DNA from: Hemibagrus wyckioides
Lineage: Eukaryota > Chordata > Actinopteri > Siluriformes > Bagridae
Direction: 5' to 3'
Length of the DNA: 64,000 nucleotides
NCBI RefSeq assembly: GCF_019097595.1
Contig: NC_080716.1
Coordinates: 15,276,901 to 15,340,900 of the forward strand
The stretch's first letter is position 1. Each line of letters opens with the position of its first letter. Position numbers and translations under genes: made by a program. The notes under the pieces were generated by a model, which did not search any database, was not told the DNA's origin, and saw only the letters and a program-made list of their open reading frames with translations. Below, piece by piece: positions 36,500-48,395 of the stretch.

Positions 36500-39400
36500 A
36501 GCCAACATACATATGTGGGCCCCATATGGGCTGTATCCAGGTGGCATGGGCTCCAAGTGGGCATGTGCTGAAAATGTGGGGGCACAATTTATGTGGGTCC
36601 CATGTAGGATCTAAGTGGGCAAAATTATTTAACACCTAAAATACATCTTTATACCTTTAATCGTTTTGAAATTAAATGTGGTTACTAATCACTTTAAAAC
36701 AACGAATATCACAGATTTTTGATATAGCTACTTTTTAAATTAAAATGCATTATTTTCCATTGTATATTTCCATTATTTTATTTTGTTTTATTTTGTTTCT
36801 TTGTTTGAATGTTCAGTATTACAGTGTTCACTTGCCTGTGCATTTATCAAAATGTATTTAACTGGGAATGAGGGGAAATCGGAAAGGAAGACATTTAAAT
36901 GGGTGTCACTGGACCAACCTGTTCAATAAGACCTACTCACTAACTGACAACACCTTCCGCTTGACAAAGTAGTCCTACTGCTTTGAATGTTTCCTTACGA
37001 ATTTCTTCTTATAACATTATATCATAATATCATGTATCATGTGATCTTAGTTGAAAATAAGCGGACATTTAAAATGACAACTGTGAAGATGTTAAATATT
37101 CGAAGTAGAAGAAACCCCGCCATGGCGTAAGGATACAGTTTCTTCCAGATACAGTGAGTGACAGGCGGGAGGGAGATCACTTCATCTGTTGAAGGCGGCG
37201 GAAGAACGTGGATGTGGAGCGAAATAAGCGGGTAAATGCATATTTTCTAAAGCTATCTTTATTATCTGTGGTCTCAAGCATCGGGAACCTTGTTTTGACA
37301 GTTTAAATGATCTTTAAAATGACTTAACCGTTAAACTGATGTTAATAACTTTTCTGTGGGGGGTTGGGGAGAAGCGTGAAACAGTTATAATCACTGTGTG
37401 TGAGGATTAAAATATAGTTATATGTGTTGATAGTAATGTGTAGGGTTCCTGAATTTGAACACATTTTTGTTTATTTTATGCTTTCCTTGTGTATTTTGTG
37501 GCTGTGTAAGGTTAGCCGCCATTTTTTCACCTGAGGTAAATTTGACTTTACCGTACAGCCAGCTGCTGATGAGTAACGAACGGAGCGCCAATTTATAATG
37601 ATTAGCACAATTAGCATAATTCTGAATTCTGAGGTATCCGATCAGGCATCTAGAAGAGTAAAGTGCTGCTTTCGGAGGCGAGGTCATTTAGGGTTAATTT
37701 CTGAGACCAGGCCCGGAGTGACCATCAGGTGAACCGGGGGAATTTCCGGTGGTCAGCTCTGTCCTGCTCATAACAGGGCAGCGACTCGCCGGATTTTTTC
37801 CACATACACAGAAAAACGTATATGTGTTCAAGTTATTGTGTGTAACTGATAATTGCACTAATTAGACTATATCTGGATCTAAATCAGCGCATAATGAGAC
37901 GGCGCATTAAAAAGAGCCGTTTTCTTTTGTCAGAGCGCGCGCACGTTTTGATTTTGGGGTAAACTGACCTTTTACCCTGTAAGTAGATTTTCATCATTAA
38001 TATCACGGAGTACTTGAATGTACAATGACACTGTAACAGGGACACCAAAAATCACGTGTTACTATAATATGTAGCTGGACATTTCAGAGGTTAATGTGCA
38101 TTTGCTTTTACAGGTGGACTGAAAAAGAACACAGTGACTGAAGAGGCAGAAAAGGCTCTCTCCAAATGGTTCACTGGGGCAAGAGACGGGTGGGCCATTA
38201 GAGCACAGCAGGAGAGAAGACCATCTCCAGGAGTGTGAGGAGTTGTTTGAGTCCAAATGTTTTAATACTATAATGTTCAACAAGTTTATTTTATTTTTAT
38301 TTATTTTTTTGTACTTCTGCATTGTTAGTGTAGTTCAATTAAAAGAGCACTGATGTTTCTAAAAAAGGGGCAGTTCACCCAAAAATGAACATTCTGTAAT
38401 CACTGACTCACCCTCATGTCTTTCCAATCCCTTAAGACCTTCGTTCATCTTTGGATCACAAATTAAGGTATTTTTAATGATATCTGCAAGATTTATGTTC
38501 CTCTGTTCAAAGTTTAATCCCCCAAAATTCTGATGCTTCAGAATATCTGTAATGAAATCAAAAATGAATCAAGCGGTTTAATCCAAGTCTTCTGAAAAGT
38601 CATTATGACCTTATATGATGAACAGATCTAATTTAGACTTTTATTTACATATAAACATCGATCAGCCAACAATGTTTACAGCATTCAGTTTTGGTAAATA
38701 GAAGAACAAACATGCTTGATTCTGTTTATATTAGTTGTTTAGCATTAATATGTGAATAAAACCTTAATTAAATCTATCAGATAAAGTGATCATGTCTTTT
38801 CAGAAGACTGTGATTAAACTTCTTGATTCATATGAATTTATTTTACAATCTTTTTATGAATTTTTTGAAGTGTCCAAGTTTTGGGGAAATAGACTTTCAA
38901 CAGAAGGACTGAAATCTCAGATTTCATTAAAAATGTCTTCGTTTGTGTTCTGAAAATAAATTAATTTCTTATGGGTTTGGAGCGACATGCAGGTGAGATG
39001 ACAGAATTTTCATTTTTGGGAGAAATATCACTTTAACTTTTGAGTGTTTATTTCTTTTTCCCCAAATGTTATGTACCATTGGTTACATAAGACCAGATGC
39101 TGGTAGAGTATTATATGTGAGTTTTACTGTTAATGTTGATGTTCAACATTTTACGAAAGCCTGAAAAATTTGATTGAATGTGTCAGATAATAAAGATGAT
39201 GATAAAGTATTTGATATACAGAACTTTTACAGCATTTTGATTTCTGATGTTTAAAATTTCACCGTTTTCATGTTTTTTCTTTATAGGCATTTAGACATTT
39301 ACCAAAGTAAAATCCTGATGGTGCTTTTATCGCTTAATAAAAAAATATGTTTGGGATAGCACCAGAATGTAAAAATCACAGGTAAATTAAAAATAAGAGT

Positions 39401-39725
39401 TAAGCACAAAACTGTTTGAATATAAATAATTATACTGTCCAGGTAAGATGCCTCAAAACACACACACACACCCATGTGGGGCCAGTCCAGTACCCACTGA
39501 TAAACCTATAATGGGCCCTTGTATATACCACATGGGCTTCACAAAGTGGGACCAATATGGGCCTCTTGTAGGTTGACCAGTTGGGTCGCAGATTTGCCCC
39601 AGTCAGAATACACGTGGGATTCATATGGGCTAATTTAGATGGGGCCCACATGGAACCCACAGACAAACCCATCTAGGGCCCATGTTTCAAGCCCATATGG
39701 GACCCACCTTGCAATGTTGGTTGGG
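36500..39725. mobile_element. 3.2 kb inverted-repeat element inserted in the Tc1
   Basis: The ends mirror each other imperfectly over about 30 bp (left ccaacatacatatgtggg then cccatatgggct; right, inverted, ccaacattgcaaggtggg then cccatatgggct). Subterminal regions repeat cccatatgggc-type words. No transposase was recognised. The interior includes a GC-richer stretch (about 37100-37250 and 37660-37960) and a smaller inverted-repeat element. The superfamily is not assigned. It is absent at the matching point in copy C (about 53388-53400). Confidence 0.6.
38367..39036. mobile_element. Non-autonomous inverted-repeat element (MITE-like)
   Basis: The left end gggcagttcacccaaaaatg faces a right end catttttgggagaaatatcac. 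After inversion both read ...cccaaaaatgaa.attctgt.atcac. There is no coding sequence. It lies inside the 3.2 kb element. Confidence 0.65.
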
Positions 39726-39945
39726 TGCAAGCCAGGCCTTCTCATCCAACATCAGAGCCTGACTTCACAAATGCATTTCTAGAGGAATGGTCAAAAATTC
39801 ACACTCCTAAACCTTGTGGAAAGCCTTCCCAGAAGAGTTGAAGCTGTTATAGCTGTAAAAGGTGGGCCAACTCCATATTAAATTCATGTGCATGTAAAAG
39901 CATACGTCCCAGTTTTGGCCTGGCTCGTAGTCTCCACTCTAATTT
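39726..39945 (+). mobile_element. Tc1-like element, second half (copy B side)
   Basis: It continues with gcaagccaggccttctcatcc and runs through ttgtggaaagccttcccag to the end near agttttggcctggctcgtag. It joins the first half exactly if the 3.2 kb insertion is removed. Confidence 0.75.
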
Positions 39946-40780
39946 ATGGTGTGTGTGTGTGTGTGTTTTCAGTATACTTTCAACACTGATAATAACGAAA
40001 GTGGAAAATGTTGCAGTTAAGGATGTTATAATGCAGGACAAAAGCCCTCACTATAAACAGAGACCAGCATTTTCTCTTATTTATCCAAACATCTTTATTA
40101 CCTGCAGGTTACTACACATATCTATTAACAGCATCACTGTGCAGGTCACATGTCTACTGTGTTTACTGAGCTTATCCTGTATCCTGAATCAGCTGAACAC
40201 ACATCTCACAGATGAACAAACGTGTGTGTATGTGTGTGTGTGTGTTTGCAGGGATTCCTGAGATTTACTGAACAAGCAGCTGCAGGTTCTTCTTCCTCTA
40301 CCTGCAAATATTCTGTGCAGCACTATTCTGAGCACTGCTTGATGGTGGCACAATAAGGAATTGGCGTGACGAGTGTTTTGTGCAGGTTGGCCAGACACCT
40401 GGTTCCGTGAATTACAATGCAGACTGATAATATACACAAGCGTATACAGAACTGTGTATCTCTGCCAAACAGGAATATAAATATTAGCGAGTTCAAATGC
40501 ATACAGACACTCAGCAACCACTGAAGGTACAGTTTCTCTGCTGTGCTGAATGACCTGTCAAACACAAGATCGGAGATGGTACGCAGCTCCCAGAGGGTCT
40601 TCATTCACCAGAGCCTCAGTCACATACACTCTCTCACACACATGTACACACACACACACACACTCTCCAGCACATATAAGCACACACACACAAGTATGAA
40701 AAATGTGGAGGTGAGATCACAAAGCATGACTTATCCCAGTGAACAAATTAGATTCTCTCATAATCCAGTTTAGTCACCGT
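39946..40780. repeat. Inverted repeat arm shared with 52.5-53.4 kb
   Basis: The region, including GT/CA microsatellites (39947-39967, 40228-40243, 40648-40663, 40681-40692), matches 52540-53360 in reverse orientation: the cagctcccagagggtcttcattcac block at 40586 equals the inverse of 52536. It carries no recognisable gene. Confidence 0.7.
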
Positions 40781-40879
40781 CAGTTCCCACCCACTTGTTA
40801 GCACTCTCCTATCAAACAACAGCCACCAGGGGAGCCTGAAGACCAGCTCCTGCGTCCTCCACGGCACATGAAGCCAGCC

Positions 40880-42121
40880 TCTGCGTCACTCATATAACAA
40901 AATGACCCCAAGAGCACAATGAAGACCCATCACTGAGATAAAGAAACAACCCAGAGTGACAGAGAAAGATTTGAAGGCATCATTGGAACTGGCTAACATC
41001 TTTGTTCATGAGTCTACAGTATGCAAAACATTCAACAAGCAGGGCGTCTATGGCAGGACACCACGAAGGAAGCCGCGTCTGTGCATTGCTGCACACCTGA
41101 AGTTTGTAAAAGAGCATTGACACTCCAGAGTGCTATTGGCAAAATGTTTTGTGGACTGATGAGACTAAGATTGAACTACTTAGATAAACATGCAGCACTA
41201 CACCTGGCATAAAATAGGCACAGCATATCATCAGGAAAACATCATCCCAACCGTAAAGTATGGGGGAGGAAACATTATGATTTGGATCTGCTTTATTGCA
41301 TCAGGGCCTGGCCAGCTTGTAGTCATTGAGAGGAAGTTGAATTCCCAAGTGTATAAAAAAAATTGCAGGATAATGTGAGAATGTCCTAAAACACCGGAGC
41401 AAGCCCACAACAGAATGGATTCAGAACAACAAAATTCACCTTTTGGAGTGGCCAGAGCTCAGACTATAACCCAATAGAGATGCTATGGAATGACTAGAAG
41501 AGAGGCATACACGAGACGTCCAAAGAATAAGACCGAGCTTAAGCAGTTCTGCCAGGATGAATGGGCTAAAATTCCTCCTGAACGACGTGCAAGTCTAGTC
41601 CACAGCTACAGGAAGCGCCTGGTTGAGGTTATAACTGCCAAGGGGGTCAACTAGTTATTAATTCCAAGGGTTCACTTACTTTTTCCACTACCATTTTGGA
41701 TGTTGAATGAGGGTGTTCAATAAACACATGAAAGATCAGGGTTTTTTGTGTGTTATTATTTAAGCATATTACATTTGTTAGTAGGCCTATGGCGCTGGTG
41801 GCTCAGTGGTAGGTTTCTCACCTACCATGCAGAAGGCCCGGGTTCGAGTCCTAGCTAGTGCCCCCCACCCCAGCCACTGGATGCAGTCCCAAGCCCGGAT
41901 AAAATGGGAGGGTTGCGTCAGGAAGGGCATCCGGCGTAAAACCTGTGCCAAGTTGTTGTGTGGACCAGTTGGTCTGCTGTGGCGACCCCTCGTGCATGTA
42001 GGGAGCAGCCGAAACATCAACAACATTTGTCAGTAGGCCTACTCTTGACTGAGTTGAAGATCAAATTTATGCAGAAAACCATGACATTTCAAAAGGTTCA
42101 CATACTTTTTCTTGCCACTAT
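40880..42121 (+). mobile_element. Degenerate Tc1-like transposon
   Basis: The plus strand shows remnants of a Tc1 transposase (aagcagggcgtctatggcagg, tggactgatgagactaag, gtaaagtatgggggagg, actataacccaatagagatg). Many stops are present. The 3' terminus ggttcacatactttttcttgcc at about 42100 is separated from the body by a SINE. Confidence 0.7.
41791..42022 (+). mobile_element. tRNA-Gly-derived SINE with target-site duplication
   Basis: The first about 70 bp look like a tRNA-Gly gene (A box tggctcagtggtagg, B box gggttcgagtc). An unrelated tail follows (gggttgcgtcaggaagggc...tgtggcgacccctcg) ending in gaaacatcaac. The sequence acatttgttagtaggcct before it (41771) is repeated as acatttgtcagtaggcct after it (about 42023), a target duplication inside the Tc1. 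It is not a functional tRNA gene. Confidence 0.8.
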
Positions 42122-42134
42122 ATACACACACATA

Positions 42135-42401
42135 CCGAACAACCATAACATTATGACCACTGACAGGTAACGTGAATAACACTGATTATCATGGTGGGTG
42201 TATGTGATATAATAAGCAGCAAGTGAACATTTTGTCCTGAACATTTTGTTTGTTACAAGCAGGAAAAACAGGCAAGCACAAGGATTTGTGCGAGTTTGAC
42301 AAGGGGCAAATTGTGATGGCTAGACGACTGGATCAGTGCATCTCCAAAACTGCAGCTCTTGCAGGGTTCCTGGTATGCGGTGGTCAGTGTCTATCAAAAG
42401 T
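42135..42401 (+). mobile_element. Tc1-like element, left part, interrupted
   Basis: It starts near the ataacattatgaccactg terminus and encodes a broken helix-turn-helix region ([20 protein letters not shown]). It stops at gtctatcaaaag. The continuation caaaagtggtccaaggaagg is found at 47216, after a 4.8 kb insertion. Confidence 0.75.
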
Positions 42402-42590
42402 TTTTGCAAATCATCCACTCCTCCAATCCCACCACCTGTCCACTGGATCCAATCCCTTCCACTATGCTCCAGACCATCTCACCTGACCTCCTGGAATTAA
42501 TAACTAGTTGGTATCTGAGGGAGGGAAGGAGAAGATAAGTTGGGTGTCATCAGCATAGCAGTGGTATGAAAAGCCGTGTGAGGATATCAC
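42402..42590. mobile_element. L2-like LINE scrap
   Basis: The first part reads like the RT entry [16 protein letters not shown] in a plus-strand frame. The second part (tatctgagggagggaagg...ggtatgaaaagcc) is the inverse of the YADD region also found in copies A and C. It is a rearranged fragment. Confidence 0.5.
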
Positions 42591-42599
42591 TTTGCCACT

Positions 42600-45500
42600 G
42601 AACTAGTCTCTTTTATTTACAGTCAACAATCTTCAACCAGTTTAAAACTTTCGAAGGTAGTTGGTAAATTCATTTAACATAGAAGAAAGTAGGAAATAGC
42701 ATCTAAATCGGTCAAACAAGCGAAAAAAGGCACTGCCACTAAAGACGGCGACCCAGCCGCTCACGGTGGGGTTAGCATGTCGGCCTTGACAAGTTTATTG
42801 GAAGAGCACAGAGCCGCTATCTCCACTGAACTTAAAACCACTTTAACATCTTTAGAGACATAACATCTCTGGATTCTAATGCAGACCTCATCAGCGAGGA
42901 ATTCAATCATTGGAAGCGGTATGTGCCGAGCTAACAGAGAAGTATGCTAAGCTCAAGGCCCTCGCCCCACTGTGTTCTTTTCGGAGATGCTGTCAGAAAT
43001 TATGGGCGAACAGGTTCTGCTGTCTCCCGTGGAACTCGAGCACCGAGTTCTTGTTGCTAAGCGAAACAATGAGGGAAGCCGATAGCACTTGTAGTTCATT
43101 TTCATCTGTACCAGATTAAGGAGGCGGTGATGCGAGACGCCCATAGGAGAAGAGGATCACTGCAGTATCGGGGCAAGCCGATTGCTATTTATGATAACTA
43201 CAGTCCAGAGGTCCTGGAGCAGCGCGCTTAATATCGTGCAGAGCTTTACATTTTGGGATTTAATCCATCTCTTCTTTCCCCCGCAAGATTGAGGATTACA
43301 ACCAAGGAAGGTGAACAGAAAATGCTTGCATCAGTGGATGAGGCTAAGACTTTCTTAACAGCTCATCGTAAAGACACTTAGAAGGTAATGGTGGCCGCTT
43401 AGTAGTTGTGACCGGTGGATATCTATAAGACCTATACTATTTTCCCTTTCCCCCCCCTTTTTTCATATTGTTTATATTACGAGATGACCCGTTGCATATT
43501 ATTGGTGTAACACAGGACTTTTCTTGGCCCTTTAAAGTGTCAAAGTCTATTTACTTTTCACCTGTATAGTTTTGAGTCAAGCAGACATTTCTACACTCTT
43601 ACTGACTAAGTGCTGTTGCATTTGATCTGATCTCTCCTGTTGAGCAAAATATGTTATACGTTCTTTATCGTATGTATTTTTGCTTTTTCTTCGATGTTAT
43701 AATATTGTTTTTGATTACAGTTTTTGTTAATCTCAGGAAAGGTTCTTGTTTCTCTTTGCACTCATCTATTATGGTTTTCCTTAAGATTCTTTTATCGCTA
43801 AAATGCTTACAGGGAATTATGGATTGTTATATCATAGATCTGCTCATATGTCAAACCTACTACTGGGCGTTTCATATTTCAGACTGAGGATATTTTACCT
43901 TAGGGGGCTGAGCGTATCTGAGGTAAGGAGAAATAAGGAAGAAACCCATTTACGTAGTGTAGACCAATCCCGCCTCAACCGTGGGTGGGATGGGCAGATC
44001 TTTCATTACTCATTTCAGGCAAAGGCAAGAGGTGTGGCTATCTTGATTGATAAGAATGTACCCTTTGTGCCAAATGACATTACGACAGATAAGAATGGTC
44101 GTTATATAATTGTTTCGGGCACTTTATGCAAAGAGAATATAACTTTAGCTAATTTTTATGCCCCTAATTTAGATGATGTCAGTTTCTTCAAACACACCCT
44201 CTCTTTTTTCCTAATTTAAATTTGCACTCTCTTGTACTCAGGGGAGACTTTAATTGCTGTCTTGACCCAGTGTTGGACCGCTTGTTATCTAAGCAATGCA
44301 CCCCAGGCAAATCTTCTATTTATCTAAATAGTTTCTTTTCTGAATATGGCCTATCAGATGTTTTTGAACCCCCAAAAAAGTGAATTTTCCTTTTTTTCAA
44401 ATGTCCATCATTCTTACTCTAGGATTGATTATTTTGTTGGATAAAGCTCTAATTCCTAGTGTTTAACCCTGCGCATATCAAAGTATTATCATATTGGCTC
44501 ATGCTCCTCTTATCCTTGAATTGAACTTTTCAAACTTGCCTTCCCAGATTTCTTTCTTCCTAAGTGTCAATAAATCAACGAATGTTTCAAACTCAGTAGT
44601 GTGGGAGGCTCCTAAGACATATATGAGAGGCCAAATTATTTCGTATGCCACTATTAACAGAAAGCACTCCAAAGAAACGCAAACATCTCTTGCTAATTAA
44701 ATTTCTACGTTGGATGAACAATATGCTAGATCTCCCATTCCGGACCTGTATAGGAGATGTCTTATATTGAAGTCAGAGCTCGACTTACTTTCGACCAATG
44801 ACATAGAGGGTCTCCTCTCTCTATCTCAGATAGAGATAGAGATTTTGAGGAGATCCAGGAGTGTTTTTTTACAAAAGTGGGGAGAAATCTGGAAAAGTAT
44901 TGGCTAATCAGTTGCGTGGGTTCCAGGCAAAACATTAAAAAGTTTAGACAATGGGGTGATCAAAACTGATCAAAGTATTATTAATGATAAGTTTAGAGAC
45001 TTTTATTCTACTTTGTATGCTTCTGACTCCCCTTCGCAGAGGAATATTGAAGATTTTCTTGGTCGATTGAATGTCCCCATTTTATCATCTGATGTTCGTA
45101 ACCTTCTAGAAGGTTCAATTTCTCTGGAGTGAGTAAAAGCTGCTATTGCTTCCCTACAATCTGATATTAAATGTTTGGCGAAGGTGCTTGCCTCAAGACT
45201 CAAGGATGTTCTCCCTGCCATCATTTCTCCTGATCAAACAGGTTTTATAAAGAATTGTCAGACTTTTTTTAATATCCACAGTTTGCTTAATGTGCCCTAG
45301 CTATTGAACCTTTAGCGATTGCTCTACACAAGTGTCAGCAGATTACTGGAATTATACATGGTGAGGCCGTGCATAAAGTAACGTTATACACAGATGATTT
45401 ACTACTTTTTATCTCTAATCCACAGACTTCTTTACCTGTAGCTTTAATCATGCTTGAGAATTTTGGTCAGTTTTCTGGCTACAGGCTTAATCTGCATAAG

Positions 45501-47215
45501 AGTGAATTTTTTCCAATCAGTAAGGTAGATATGCAATTACAGTGCTTCAATATACCATTAAAACCAGTAAAAAACAAATTAAAAAAAATCTTGGTGTTTA
45601 TCACTCGCCATTATAAACATCTTTTTAAACATAATTTTGGTATGCTTCTGGAACGGATTAAGAAAGATCTTTCTAAATGGTCCCCTTTAAAGATTTCTCT
45701 TACTGGACGTATTAATTCCATTAAGATGGTAGTTCTCCCTAAATTTCTTTATCTTTTTCAGTGTTTACTTCTGTTTATCCCTCAATCATTTTTTAAATCC
45801 TTGTACTCTTTTATATCCTCGTTTGCATAAAGCATGCCTTCACAGGTCTAGACGAGAGGGTGATATGTCTCTGCCTAATTTTAAGTTTTACTACTGGGCA
45901 ACTAACATACGAAATTTATTTGTTTGGTGCTATCATCTCCTACCTAATAAACCACCCTGGGTGGACATGGAAATACATGCCCGTAAGCAAATTTCCTTCC
46001 AACCAAATTGCAGTTAACTTCTCTGTTGAGTGCCCAGTGGTAAAACACTCGCTGAGGATATGGACTCATTTGGTTTTAAGGATCCTTCCCTTCTTAGCCC
46101 TGTTGCCCATAATCACCTCTTCTTGCCTTCAATGCAGGATGGGTCGTTTATGAGATGGTTTAACAAGGGGATAAAATGATACTAAGATTTATTTATTGAC
46201 AATTTATTTGCTTCTTTTGAACAGTTAGTCTCATTTTGGTCTTATTAAATCTGATTTCTTTAGAGTCTTGCAAGTAAGAGATTATGTTAAGTCACTTTTA
46301 TCGGATTTTCCAGTGATGCCTCCTGAAAATTCTTTGGATAGTTACCTTTCATGTAATATACTAGCTAAGGGCTCAACTTCCATTATTTACAATTTAATGA
46401 ATAATCAGGCATCTTCCTCCTTAGATAACATTAAGAGAGCTTGGGAGGAGGACCTTGGCAGACCACTTTCGGGCGACACGTGGAACTGTATTCTTAGGCA
46501 GGTTTATTCATCATCTGTGTGTGCTCAGCACTCTCTCATTCAGTTCAAAGTAGTACACAGAGTGCATCTATCCAAAGTTAAATTAGCCCAAATGTTTCCT
46601 GGTACTAGCTCCTTGTACAGTAGGTGTCAGTGTGCTGAGGGTACTTTAATCCATATGTTCTGGACATGTCCAAAATTAGAATGTTACTGGCGATCGATAT
46701 TTAACACCCTTTTGGTGACATTTCAACACAAATTAGAGCCAGAACCTCTAGTGGCATTATTTGGAGTTGCTCCAAATGAGAAATGTCTGTCAGTATCAAT
46801 GCGCAAAATCCTTGCCTTTTCTTCCTGTTGGCACGAAGACCCATTCTATACAAATGGAAGGATCCCCTCCCACCTCTCTGCTTTGAAAAGATTAGGTGCT
46901 CATTAAAAGGATCGAAAAAGAAAACTTTTTTAAGATGTGGCGCCCTTTTTGATTATGTTGATCGTTTCAGATAATTTTTTTCTTTAATTTATTTATTTAA
47001 TTTAATTCATTTTTTTAATCTCTTTATTTATTTTATTTTTTAATTAAGTAATTAATTATTTTTTTTTACATTTACTATATATTTATATTTTTTTAACACC
47101 TGTAATTCCTAGCGGATTTAATGGACAGCATGAGCGCTACTCTAGGGTTTTGTTGGTAAGGGTTGGGGTTATTATATGTTGTGCATATGTATACTGTAAA
47201 CAAAATAAAAATATT
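42600..47215 (+). mobile_element. L1-type LINE, degenerate, near full length
   Basis: ORF1 C-terminal relics lie at about 42960-43380 (QIKEAVMRDAHRRRGSLQYR, then GFNPSLLSPARLRIT). ORF2 relics: endonuclease at 43880-44460 (AKARGVAILIDKNVPF, LANFYAPN, HSYSRIDYF-like), RT at 45200-45830 (ISPDQTGFI, YTDDLLLF as the catalytic motif, GYRLNLHKSE) and the C-terminal region at 46268-46975 (CAEGTLIHMFWTCPKL). Many frameshifts and deletions make it inactive. The A-rich 3' end (aaaataaaaatattaaaacc) meets the resumed Tc1. Confidence 0.82.
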
Positions 47216-47560
47216 AAAACCAAAAGTGGTCCAAGGAAGGAACAGTGGTGAACTGGCGACACTGTCATAGGCAGCCAAGGCTCATTGATGCAAGTGGGGA
47301 GTGAAGGCTGGCCAGTATGGTCCGATCCAACAGACAAACTACTGTTGCTCAAATTGCTGAATGTCAGTAGCTCTGTTCAGTCCACTCAAGTTCATCTACA
47401 CAAAATGTGGCACACCATGACTTCATGGAGCTTGCTTTGTGCACATGGCACTGTCATGCTGGAACAGGTTTGGGCCCCTTAGTTTCAGTAAAGGAAAATT
47501 GCAACACTACAGCATACAAAGACACCCTATTCAAAGATATCCTATACAACTTTGTGCTCA
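47216..47560 (+). mobile_element. Tc1-like element, right part
   Basis: The Tc1 interrupted at 42401 resumes here (ggaacagtggtgaactggcg, aaggctcattgatgcaagtgg) and merges into a second Tc1-type remnant (catgctggaacaggtttggg, ccccttagtttcagtaaagg). Confidence 0.65.
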
Positions 47561-48378
47561 GGTGTCCACAAATAACCTCAGGCTCATTCCAGCCAAATGT
47601 GTGGCTAATATGGATAAAGTTATAGAATATAACTCAGGTAGTCTTCTCAGGTAGTTAGTGCAGGGTTATAGAAACACAATTACTGTACCTACATGATCTA
47701 TCTTCCATTTTAATCTGATTTTAATCCAAAGATGTATAAAACCAGGATAATGTGTACCAACAACATTATGAGATACAGGATCAACACAGTGCAGCGGTGG
47801 CATATCTCTTTATAAGACCTATGAAATCAGGAGTCATCTGGCCATCAACACATGCGAACAACGCTTACTGTAAGAGACTACAATTACAATTACAAGCAGT
47901 TCTTTTAGAAGAATTTACTGGAAGCAAGTGGTCAATAACACAGACATCATGTTAACTTCCCAGTTGTGCAGATTAGGGCCACTCAGACACTTAACATAAG
48001 TCTGAAGGTGTGGCCCTATGGTTAAAGTGTCCTGCCTGACAGTGTGCAGAAAGATGGAACCTGGTTGTTGTGTCTAAATGAACCCTCATTGTTCATTTTT
48101 CCATGCATTAGATTCTAAATTCTTCACGCTCCTATCTAGGGCTTATTTGTTGGCAGGCCCAAAATGTGACCTAATCGACACTTATTAACCACATTAGCAG
48201 ACCGTCACATTAGAGACAGAATGAAGAGGCAAAATGAGTGAGAGGAAGGAAGAGTAGAAGAGAGTCGATGCTCTTGCTTAATCATGCACTGGTCACACTT
48301 CCTCTTTTCAGCCCCCTTATTTCCTGTTCTTATTATATAGGTGTGAAAATTCCAAATATAAGGTGTTCACACGTACCA
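47561..48378. other. Unassigned spacer sequence
   Basis: No gene, RNA or clear repeat was recognised. Open frames are short and low in complexity. Confidence 0.5.
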
Positions 48379-48395
48379 CACACACATTAAGACTT

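Noticed and set aside
37100..37960. CpG-richer patches as the promoter of an unknown gene
   Set aside because: They lie within the 3.2 kb inverted-repeat element and no exon with sound splice sites and a recognisable product follows.
41791..41861. A functional tRNA-Gly gene
   Set aside because: The head of the sequence resembles tRNA-Gly, but it continues into a SINE tail, has stem mismatches and is flanked by a target duplication.
43803..46906. Host genes suggested by open frames of 138, 153 and 212 codons
   Set aside because: Motifs are L1 endonuclease, RT (YTDD) and C-terminal region; the frames are fragments of one decayed retroelement.
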